Shown in pieces: positions 36,836 to 42,517 of a DNA stretch of 42,517 bases (positions within the stretch are counted from its first letter, which is position 1; each line of letters opens with the position of its first letter). The translations under genes were made by a program, and so were the position numbers. The stretch is from IMG/VR virus record IMGVR_UViG_3300024289_000005, positions 1 to 42,517 of that record. One strand, 5' to 3'. The notes under the pieces were generated by a model. It searched no databases. It saw nothing but the letters and a program-made list of their open reading frames with translations, and was not told the origin of the DNA. Origin of the DNA: a virus.

Positions 36836-37963
36836 CTAACCTTTGCGGATTCTCATGAACCAGCCTGTGTCGTTGCCTTCGATGAGCCAGCGAGGCAGCC
36901 AGTTCCGGCGCGAGTATGCGACACCCGCACCGCCTTTGTTGCTTACGTAGCCACCATTCGCCAAATCTGCTTCGCCGAATGGATCGTTATGGATGAAGTG
37001 GGTTGGCGTGTAGCCCACCACTACGCTCCAGTGGCCGGTGCCGCTGGGGTTTGTAACGGGATTTTTGTGGAGCCACCCGACAGGAACGGGGTGGCCGTTG
37101 GCTATTTCTGTTTCGAGGTCTTCGACTGTGCCATCCATCTCAAAGGTGGCGATTAATCCCAGTGCTTTAAGGGCAGCAATTTGAGCTTTTGGGTCGGTGG
37201 TGTCGCCGAACTTTGCTCGGAGTTTGTTGTATTCGTAGTCGCCCGAAATCTTGCCGTAATATCGCGCCACCATTGCACAGCTAGAGCTAAAACACTGGCG
37301 GTAACCTTTGGCGCCGTCGTCAGGTCCAAGCTGGTATTCGTATGGAACTTTGAGTAACTTTTGGCCCGGCGGCACCAGTGGTTTAGTGCCAGCGTGCTGA
37401 TTCATTAGTTCGATAAGTTTGCCGGGATAGTTGGGATCAGTTGCGTAGCCTTCTTTTTGCAGCCACTTTGCAGCTTCGTCGCGGGTTGCAGCGTTATTGC
37501 ACCCTTTGTAGTTCTTGTAATCCTTGTACCAGTGGTCTACGAGGTAGATGACGCAGGAAAGTAGATCGGGAAAGTCGATGAAACTATCAGTGATAGTAAC
37601 CCACTGATTATTGATAAACTCTTGCGTTTTCTTATCGCTGCCTTCGCCTTTAAGGCCGAAAAAGTTGTTGCGGCCTGAAACCAATTTTCCGTAGCTGGAT
37701 TCCAGTGCCCATTGGGCGGCGACCAGCTCTGGAAATTTTGCGCCGGCTACGCGAGCTGCTTCCAAAATGCCTTCCCAGCTATTAGGGAACTGGGTTTGTT
37801 TGCCGGCAACAGCCCAGGTCTTGAACCAGCCTTGGTCGCGGCCAAGGATATTGGGGTTGGCTTTGTTAATTGCCTGCTCCAGCTCGGTGATTGCCGCGAG
37901 CTGGTGCGGAAGAGCCTTGTAAAAACGGAACAGGTCGGACAGCCGGATCTTGTTGGTCGTCAT
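36836..37963 (-). CDS. Bifunctional endolysin: glucosaminidase + C39-like cysteine peptidase
   Basis: A 375-residue cell-wall hydrolase. Residues ~60-195 resemble the endo-beta-N-acetylglucosaminidase/muramidase domain: FPELVAAQWALESSYGKLVS (catalytic Glu in LESSYG), NNFFGLKG, ITDSFIDFPDLLSCVIYLVD, EGYATDPNYPGKLI. Residues ~205-375 look like a C39-type papain-fold peptidase: QCFSSSCAMVARYYG (Cys), then GTGHWSVVVGY (His) and HFIHNDPFGE (Asn/Asp). Cleaving glycan and peptide together would open a Gram-negative wall. It lacks a signal peptide, so a holin is needed; a candidate lies 22 bases upstream. Confidence 0.85.
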   Translation of the reverse strand: MTTNKIRLSDLFRFYKALPHQLAAITELEQAINKANPNILGRDQGWFKTWAVAGKQTQFPNSWEGILEAARVAGAKFPELVAAQWALESSYGKLVSGRNNFFGLKGEGSDKKTQEFINNQWVTITDSFIDFPDLLSCVIYLVDHWYKDYKNYKGCNNAATRDEAAKWLQKEGYATDPNYPGKLIELMNQHAGTKPLVPPGQKLLKVPYEYQLGPDDGAKGYRQCFSSSCAMVARYYGKISGDYEYNKLRAKFGDTTDPKAQIAALKALGLIATFEMDGTVEDLETEIANGHPVPVGWLHKNPVTNPSGTGHWSVVVGYTPTHFIHNDPFGEADLANGGYVSNKGGAGVAYSRRNWLPRWLIEGNDTGWFMRIRKG

Positions 37964-37985
37964 GACAAGGCTCCAGGAGGGGAGA

Positions 37986-38129
37986 TCAGCGGCGCTTTTT
38001 GGGAAAGGCCAGTTTGAGACCCTGCAATCCGAGCTGGATCCAGCTGTTGGAACGCAGTTTGCTCATGCCAATGATTTCGGAGCCGGCAGCCACGATGATG
38101 GCGGCAATGGCGATTTGTTGGTCAGTCAT
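37986..38129 (-). CDS. Small membrane protein, holin candidate
   Basis: A 47-residue protein: MTDQQIAIAAIIVAAGSEII, then GMSKLRSNSWIQLGLQGLKL and the basic end AFPKKRR. One clear hydrophobic helix (residues 5-21), an amphipathic second segment and a positive C-terminus fit a minimal holin. It lies immediately before the endolysin gene, has a TATACT box 23 bases upstream and is shorter than typical holins. It could also be a lysis regulator. Confidence 0.65.
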   Translation of the reverse strand: MTDQQIAIAAIIVAAGSEIIGMSKLRSNSWIQLGLQGLKLAFPKKRR

Positions 38130-38151
38130 TTGGTAGCTAAGGCTTCTATGA

Positions 38152-38157
38152 AGTATA
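38152..38157 (-). promoter_or_regulatory. TATACT -10-like box before holin candidate
   Basis: TATACT, 23 bases before ATG 38129. It would re-start transcription of the lysis genes downstream of the inserted nuclease genes. Confidence 0.48.
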
Positions 38158-38228
38158 GCTGTACTAGATAAGAAGACCAGCGCATGTAATGGTTTCTACC
38201 GCTACATTCCAGGTAGCGACTGCTGGGT

Positions 38229-38555
38229 ATGGACCATCGCATTGAAGATGGCGAATACTTAAATAAAAAGGAAGCGAAAGCTCGTTTTAGGCAAGAAATC
38301 CTTAATAGTTGGCAGCACACCTGTGCTTACTGTGGGGACGATCTTGGGAGGCTTGCCACGTTAGACCATGTACAGCCGAAGTCCAAAGGTGGTTTGACAC
38401 ACAAAACAAATCTTGTGCCCGCGTGTTTTCCCTGCAATATATCTAAGTCAGACGCACAACCTTTTTCTGCTTGGTATCAACAGCAACCTTTCTTCTGCCA
38501 TGAGCGCGAAAAACGCATATTCGACTGGATAACTAGTGGTCATGATGTTGCTTGA
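38229..38555 (+). CDS. HNH endonuclease on opposite strand
   Basis: A 108-residue nuclease with all motifs present: CAYCGDDLGRLATLDHVQPK (first zinc pair and catalytic His), SKGGLTHKTNLVPACFPCNI (Asn and second zinc pair). It is plus-strand within a minus-strand late region, A+T richer than its neighbours, and runs convergently into the endonuclease VII gene with a 23-base overlap. A TACATT box lies 21 bases upstream and a CTACC/GGTAG hairpin precedes the start. These are signs of a mobile, self-expressed homing nuclease. Confidence 0.88.
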   Translation: MDHRIEDGEYLNKKEAKARFRQEILNSWQHTCAYCGDDLGRLATLDHVQPKSKGGLTHKTNLVPACFPCNISKSDAQPFSAWYQQQPFFCHEREKRIFDWITSGHDVA

Positions 38556-39450
38556 GATAATTAGCTGCATTGTTAAGGAGGAGTACAGAATCCTGAAAAA
38601 ACCCTAAACCTACATTGCAGTTTTTACACAAAATACCTCGTACAGCCCCGGTGGCATGACAATGGTCCACAGCAACGTTTTTTGTTCTCTTTATGCCGTC
38701 AGAGCTTATCTCTAAAGCTGTTTTGCAGATAGCGCATTGTTTATTTTGCTTGGTCAGTAAAGTCTCAAATTCTTTAACTGTTATACCGTACCTGTAGCGC
38801 AGGAACGCTTTTGATGTGCAAGTGCTGCAGCGAAACGCGTATTCCCCTTCCGCAGCCTTATGGAAGTCTCTTAGTAACTTAGCCTCTTTGCACACTGAGC
38901 ACTTACGTTTACCAGTGCGCATCTCCTCACGCTCTCTATGTTTTTTACGCTTTACAGCAAACTGCCCTTTACCCGGAACAAACCAGTCAGGGAACGGTTC
39001 TAGCTCTAGAGCTTGTTCGGGAGTAAGCCCTTTTTTAACGCGGTTGATAAATTTCTGGTATGGAAAGCTGTGTGCATCGGCAGCCTTTTTGTAAGACGGA
39101 TAAACCTGGTTATTTACGGTTATACTTTTACATTTAGCGGTGGAGCGGTCTATTCTACGTACTTGCTTAGGTTTGGGGCTAAGACCGAAAATCTGCTCGG
39201 GCGTCCAGCCTTTTTTGTATCTATTTAACGCTGTCGTATTGGCGACTTTGTACTCTTTACAGGCTGAAGCAAAAGAAGCAAATGTTTTACCGTTTACCGT
39301 TATGGATTTGTGGGCTGCAAAGCTTATCGTTACAGCTTGGTCTAGAGAAATGTTTCGATCCAGGCGGTGCAGCAGTGTGGTGTACGGGATTTTGTAGGCT
39401 TCGGCTACTTCACGAAGGCTAGCGAACTGGTGCCCTTGAACAAGATACAT
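38533..39450 (-). CDS. Recombination endonuclease VII with three N-terminal modular DNA-binding repeats
   Basis: A 305-residue protein. Residues ~1-150 hold three similar repeats of about 45 residues (FASLREVAEAYKIPYTTLLH; TFASFASACKEYKVANTTAL; VYPSYKKAADAHSFPYQKFI), each followed by TPEQxxxL or SLDQAV, like nuclease-associated modular repeats in homing enzymes. The C-terminal domain has KCSVCKEAK, CSTC, then CAICKTALE, VAVDHCHATGAVRGILCKNC and NVGLGFFQDS, the complete endonuclease VII fold with DHCH and Asn. Low GC and a private TATACT box suggest a mobile gene, though a junction-resolving role for packaging is possible. Confidence 0.9.
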   Translation of the reverse strand: MYLVQGHQFASLREVAEAYKIPYTTLLHRLDRNISLDQAVTISFAAHKSITVNGKTFASFASACKEYKVANTTALNRYKKGWTPEQIFGLSPKPKQVRRIDRSTAKCKSITVNNQVYPSYKKAADAHSFPYQKFINRVKKGLTPEQALELEPFPDWFVPGKGQFAVKRKKHREREEMRTGKRKCSVCKEAKLLRDFHKAAEGEYAFRCSTCTSKAFLRYRYGITVKEFETLLTKQNKQCAICKTALEISSDGIKRTKNVAVDHCHATGAVRGILCKNCNVGLGFFQDSVLLLNNAANYLKQHHDH

Positions 39451-39472
39451 GCTATTTAATAATGGTCTACCT

Positions 39473-39478
39473 AGTATA
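39473..39478 (-). promoter_or_regulatory. Extended -10 box (TGGTATACT) before endonuclease VII gene
   Basis: TATACT preceded by TGG, 23 bases before ATG 39450. Confidence 0.5.
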
Positions 39479-39483
39479 CCAGA

Positions 39484-39657
39484 TTAGCTTCTAGGGTCCC
39501 AGCCCATGCCTTCGAGATACATCATGGCGATGTAGTGGTCTTCGGCATAGCGGCAGATGCTGTTTTTGCAGGCGCGGTAATACAGTTCGCCGCGCTCGTT
39601 TTCTAGCTGGTCTAGGTAGAAGCCGTTGCCAAAGTCTGTGGAGTTAGTGACGCTCAT
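39484..39657 (-). CDS. Small hypothetical protein
   Basis: A 57-residue protein: MSVTNSTDFGNGFYLDQLEN, then ERGELYYRACKNSICRYAED and HYIAMMYLEGMGWDPRS. Coupled to the preceding membrane protein gene by ATGA. Acidic, aromatic-rich. No family recognised, but the composition is clearly coding. Confidence 0.7.
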   Translation of the reverse strand: MSVTNSTDFGNGFYLDQLENERGELYYRACKNSICRYAEDHYIAMMYLEGMGWDPRS

Positions 39658-39905
39658 TTGTTGTAACCGACGCGCATTTCAATCTGGCGCACTCTAGTTT
39701 CGAGATCACTAAGCCTTTCTTTTGAGTCGTTTTTGAGTTCTTGGATGTCGGCGGCGACTGTGTTAACAGACTGATCGAGCTTGGCGACTTGCATAAAAAG
39801 ACCAGCCAAGCCGACCACAGCAGCGGTCAACAGGGCTGGTACTACTTGATTAAACGGGTTTTCAGGTGGTTTGGCAGTGATTACAGCCTCTTCGTGGTGC
39901 TCCAT
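39654..39905 (-). CDS. Membrane-anchored coiled-coil protein, holin/antiholin candidate
   Basis: An 83-residue protein with a short cytoplasmic N-terminus, one transmembrane helix at residues ~22-39 (VVPALLTAAVVGLAGLFMQV) and a C-terminal coiled coil (ADIQELKNDSKERLSDLETR). The layout resembles XhlA-like hemolysin/holin-associated proteins or spanin inner parts. With 37986-38129 it probably forms the lysis module interrupted by the two nuclease genes. Confidence 0.68.
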   Translation of the reverse strand: MEHHEEAVITAKPPENPFNQVVPALLTAAVVGLAGLFMQVAKLDQSVNTVAADIQELKNDSKERLSDLETRVRQIEMRVGYNK

Positions 39906-39936
39906 TGCGAGGCATACTGCCGACCTTCTCTCTAAT

Positions 39937-40074
39937 TTAGCGACCCTGCCCGACCAGTTTTTTCTTGCCGCGACGGCGTGGGCGGCTGTTTTGACCGAAG
40001 CCCTGACGGGTTGTTTTCGGTGGACCAGACTGATGCTCGATGCGAGCAGTGCCGGTCTTGCTGCGGACTGCCAT
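39937..40074 (-). CDS. Small basic conserved protein (MAVRSKT family)
   Basis: A 45-residue protein: MAVRSKTGTARIEHQSGPPK, then TTRQGFGQNSRPRRRGKKKL and VGQGR. The MAVRSKT start, PPKTTRQG centre and basic end match a tiny family I know from cyanophages and cyanobacteria. The start overlaps the upstream stop (ATGA). Function unknown; the basic tail suggests nucleic-acid contact. Confidence 0.78.
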   Translation of the reverse strand: MAVRSKTGTARIEHQSGPPKTTRQGFGQNSRPRRRGKKKLVGQGR

Positions 40075-40388
40075 CAGTTAGCCCACGGAAGTCCTGAGGC
40101 TTTGCTGGGCTGGCGCTGCTCTTCAATCTGTGATTGGAGAGCCTCTTCAATCTCGACGACTTTCTCGTCGCCCAGCTTGTCCTTGACCCAGCCGACCACG
40201 ATCTCGGGGGTGAGATCAGCGAAGGGGATCATGCTGGTGTCGGGACGCTCCAAGCCGATGCTGCCATAGGCTCCGGCGCTGTAGGTGTCGTCCTTGGCAT
40301 CCACGGTGTAGTGGACGGTGTAGACGTAGCCGTCGGCGGTTTCCCGCTCAAGGTTGGCGATGTTCCAGGTAAACGTGGTGTCAGCCAT
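40074..40388 (-). CDS. Conserved cyanophage-type protein (DUF7936-like)
   Basis: A 104-residue protein: MADTTFTWNIANLERETADG, YVYTVHYTVDAKDDTYSAGA, then FADLTPEIVVGWVKDKLG. The FTWNIANLERET opening and VVGWV helix match a family common near fibre genes in cyanophages. Beta-rich N-terminus, helical acidic C-terminus. Probably virion- or fibre-associated; unproven. A TTAAAT box lies 23 bases upstream. Confidence 0.8.
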   Translation of the reverse strand: MADTTFTWNIANLERETADGYVYTVHYTVDAKDDTYSAGAYGSIGLERPDTSMIPFADLTPEIVVGWVKDKLGDEKVVEIEEALQSQIEEQRQPSKASGLPWAN

Positions 40389-40424
40389 TGGGGTTGTGGT
40401 GATGGGGGAAATTTAAATGGTTTA

Positions 40425-40670
40425 CTATTGGAGCCCGAACAGCTCCTTTAACTCCGCCACGGTCAACCCAGCGGCTTCCAGCTTCTGCTCAGTGGTGAGC
40501 ACTGGGGCAGGTTCGGGTTCAGGGGCAGGCAAGGGGGTGTTGCCTTCGGAAAGCCAGGCGAGGTAGGCAGCCCATTCGGGTGTGCCGTTGTCTTCAGGGG
40601 GCAGGAACATCACTACATCGCCATCTAGCGGGATGCGGATGCTGCCTTCTTTAGTGAGTTGGTAGGTCAT
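40425..40670 (-). CDS. Possible tail-fibre assembly protein
   Basis: An 81-residue protein: MTYQLTKEGSIRIPLDGDVV, MFLPPEDNGTPEWAAYLAWL, then a Pro/Glu linker and LTTEQKLEAAGLTVAELKEL. The WAAYLAWLxxGNTPLPA segment recurs in small proteins encoded after tail fibres, and the C-terminal helix resembles short fibre-chaperone tails. It begins 4 bases after the fibre stop. Confidence 0.7.
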   Translation of the reverse strand: MTYQLTKEGSIRIPLDGDVVMFLPPEDNGTPEWAAYLAWLSEGNTPLPAPEPEPAPVLTTEQKLEAAGLTVAELKELFGLQ

Positions 40671-40673
40671 GGG

Positions 40674-42517
40674 TTACAGTTCGGCGGAGGCGGTCCAGAA
40701 GCAAGTGAAATTATTGCTGACACCTGCCGAATAGTTAACTTGTATTTGATCCACAAAAGTATTGATGGAGGCGACTGTTCCTGTGACACCTGAGGTGGTC
40801 CCATTCCATACTGCAATTCTTTTGGTCGTCGCAAAGCTAGATGTCTGTTTTACATCTGTAAGGGTGCCTTGCGTGCCACCACCTACGCAGATGCTGTTTC
40901 GACCAGTTTCAAAATACCTCTGACACAACGCCAACTCCTGCCCGTAGCTCCTGCGTTCAAACGGGGTGGCGACGGTTCCGGCTTCAAGTTGGACGCCGGT
41001 GAGTAGAAATGTTGCACCAGAGTTGGAAATCCAGTTGACGGAACCCGAGGTGCGGAGCGTTGAGGTGCTTACGGTTTGCCAGCTTCCGGCAGTGACATTT
41101 GAGCTACTTCCAGAGCCAAGATCAATGGCTAGCTGCAAACCAATAGTGTTATCGGTTGCCCAAGTGCCAGAAGTATCCCCAGCAATCACAAGCGATTTCT
41201 TCTCCCAGGTATTTGCAGCATCAATCGTGAAGGTGGAAACAAAACCCCTGTTAAAAGCGTTGTTTTGAATCGACGCCGAATAAGTGCCGGTAATGCTAGA
41301 GCGCACCCAGAAGGAAACAGTAATAGTTGAAGCAGACGCTGTGCCAAATGCCAAGTCTGCCGCATTAAAGCCTTCGACTTTTTGGAACACCTGATAAACG
41401 TCGGCTGCAGCAATGCTGGAATCAACTGTTGAAACCGTAAGAGCAAGGCTGTTTGTAAATCCAGCTGGTGCAGTTGTGCTTCGTTGTGCAGACCACTGAC
41501 CACCGCCAGAGCATTGAAATCCCCAACGGTCCAAGACGTAACCGTAAGAAGATACCGTCACACTCGCCCCAGCATTTCTCTGCGAGATCCGCATATCCCC
41601 ATTGATGATCCGATTCCTAGCCCCAGCCAGCGGTCCACCGTTAAGTGACTGGATTAGTGCGTCACCAGCAACCTGTAGCAGTGCGTTACCAGTGGCACTA
41701 CTCGTCCCCACCAGCAGGCGACCCGATGAGTCAATACAAGCAACTTCGCTAGCCCCAATGTTGACAATAACTGGAGCAGTCGACGTATCAGACGTAAATG
41801 TAGATAAACCTGTCGGATCAATCAACAAACGATATTTATCACTGGTCAGAAGGCCAAGTGACGCATACGTTCCGCTGCTATTTTGCCCTGCGGAAATTGA
41901 AGGGTGCGTTCCGATATTCCCTTGGACAATGTTAAGTGGACCTAGCGTAGTGTTCGCCGCAAAGCTGGCAATCGTGTGTGTATTGCCGCGATAAGAGCTA
42001 AAGCCCTGCCCTGTAACACGTCCACTTGCATCCACAAACAACCGCCCAGTGCCATTAGTCGAGATGGCTACGTTGTTGCTGGAGGGTAGATAAACCCCAT
42101 TCGTGGGCACCGTGCTGCTGGTGGGGATGAAGCTGGCGGCGGTGCTGCTGCCGGTGGTGATCGTCGGCTGATTGAACTCCCAGCTGTCGGTGGTGTCACT
42201 CCAGGTGATCGTCTTATCGGTGGCGCCTTTTAGCGTGATGCCACCGCCGTTTGCTGTGGTATCGCTCGGGGTAGCAACATCACCGAGAATTACGTTCTTG
42301 TCTTCGACGACAAGATTTTGAGTATTGATATTAGTGGTCGTGCCGTTGACGGTTAGATCACCTGTGATTGTGACGCTGCTATCGAAGGTGGCAGCACCAG
42401 TCACGTCCAGTGTGCCAGGCACGTCTACATTGCTGGTCCACTCAACGCCAGTGCCAGCAGCATCGGTCTGCAGTAGTTGACGCGCTGCACCATCCGCCAA
42501 CTTGCTGACGGCGATCT
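40674..42517 (-). CDS. Tail fibre / receptor-binding protein, C-terminal part (continues from 719-1)
   Basis: This is the downstream 614 or so residues of the 811-residue fibre. After the shaft repeats (DVTGAATFDSSVTITGDLTV, NGTTTNINTQNLVVEDKNVI) comes a central region with NGVYLPSSNNVAISTNG and QVAGDALIQSLNGGPLAGAR. A carbohydrate-binding-like module follows (NRIINGDMRISQRNAGASVT ... YVLDRW), a module seen in many cyanophage fibres, ending at GVQLEAGTVATPFERRSYGQ. The last ~75 residues (CQRYFETGRNSICVGGGTQG) form a beta tip likely to contact the receptor. The ATG at 42500 is internal, not the true start. Confidence 0.88.
   Translation of the reverse strand, partial: IAVSKLADGAARQLLQTDAAGTGVEWTSNVDVPGTLDVTGAATFDSSVTITGDLTVNGTTTNINTQNLVVEDKNVILGDVATPSDTTANGGGITLKGATDKTITWSDTTDSWEFNQPTITTGSSTAASFIPTSSTVPTNGVYLPSSNNVAISTNGTGRLFVDASGRVTGQGFSSYRGNTHTIASFAANTTLGPLNIVQGNIGTHPSISAGQNSSGTYASLGLLTSDKYRLLIDPTGLSTFTSDTSTAPVIVNIGASEVACIDSSGRLLVGTSSATGNALLQVAGDALIQSLNGGPLAGARNRIINGDMRISQRNAGASVTVSSYGYVLDRWGFQCSGGGQWSAQRSTTAPAGFTNSLALTVSTVDSSIAAADVYQVFQKVEGFNAADLAFGTASASTITVSFWVRSSITGTYSASIQNNAFNRGFVSTFTIDAANTWEKKSLVIAGDTSGTWATDNTIGLQLAIDLGSGSSSNVTAGSWQTVSTSTLRTSGSVNWISNSGATFLLTGVQLEAGTVATPFERRSYGQELALCQRYFETGRNSICVGGGTQGTLTDVKQTSSFATTKRIAVWNGTTSGVTGTVASINTFVDQIQVNYSAGVSNNFTCFWTASAEL
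42391..42517. repeat. Terminal direct repeat, copy 2 (circle overlap)
   Basis: This is an exact copy of bases 1-127. Removing one copy leaves a genome of about 42,390 bp. The physical ends (cos, pac or true terminal repeat) cannot be placed from this alone. Confidence 0.95.

Noticed and set aside
39932-40150. Minus-strand frame of 72 residues ending at 39932
   Set aside because: It overlaps two better-supported genes (39937-40074 and 40074-40388) in another frame and has a shadow-like Ser/Arg/Pro-rich composition.

Overview
The window is a circular tailed-phage genome. Its first 127 bases (1-127) are repeated exactly as its last 127 bases (42391-42517), so the unique sequence is about 42,390 bp. 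One gene, the tail fibre, runs through the junction. Gene order and gene content (TerS, TerL, portal, scaffold, capsid, connectors, tail tube, chaperones, tape measure, tip, fibre) are those of a long non-contractile-tailed phage (siphovirus type). I see no integrase, excisionase, repressor or partition gene, so a lytic life style is likely. Several small proteins (39937-40074, 40074-40388, 26225-26749, 25867-26232) look like families I associate with phages of Synechococcus/Cyanobium-type cyanobacteria. That host assignment is inference, of moderate confidence. No photosynthesis gene and no tRNA gene was seen.

Layout. (1) Minus strand, read from 19.8 kb down to 0.7 kb and then through the circle junction to 36.6 kb: three accessory genes (19757-18328), terminase small and large subunits, a block of small conserved proteins, portal, scaffold, major capsid, four head-tail/tail connectors, major tail protein, a frameshifted chaperone pair, tape measure, tail tip proteins and an 811-residue tail fibre (719 to 1, then 42390 to 40674). 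After these come small tail/lysis genes, a low-GC pair of homing-type nucleases, a candidate holin and a two-domain endolysin, ending at 36612. (2) A short plus-strand pair at 19903-20522. (3) Minus-strand recombination/replication genes at 20731-22808: RecB/Cas4-type exonuclease, HNH-AP2 nuclease and a probable ssDNA-binding protein. (4) Plus-strand replication and accessory region, 22950-36615: a primase-helicase, a tightly overlapping operon of about thirteen small genes built from two repeatedly duplicated families (25867-29445), a gene-free stretch that folds into successive hairpins (29460-29627), more small genes, an inactive-looking HNH relative, dCTP deaminase, a DUF3310-type protein, two zinc-finger paralogs, and a family A DNA polymerase with proofreading domain. 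Several small genes follow.

How it works together. Primase-helicase, polymerase, ssDNA-binding protein and exonuclease form a largely self-sufficient replication set; dCTP deaminase feeds dTTP synthesis. The late genes are punctuated by hairpin-plus-T terminators placed just after the most abundant structural proteins (capsid, tail tube, chaperone). After each, a TACACT/TATACT -10-like box restarts transcription about 20-28 bases before the next start codon. The most unusual features are the array of inverted TGTCCCA/TGGGACA sites inside the helicase gene, an ATGAATGG repeat cluster with hairpins at 20.63-20.95 kb, a strand-biased dispersed octamer CGCTCCAG clustered at 19.1-20.5 kb, and the duplicated, recombining small-gene operon.
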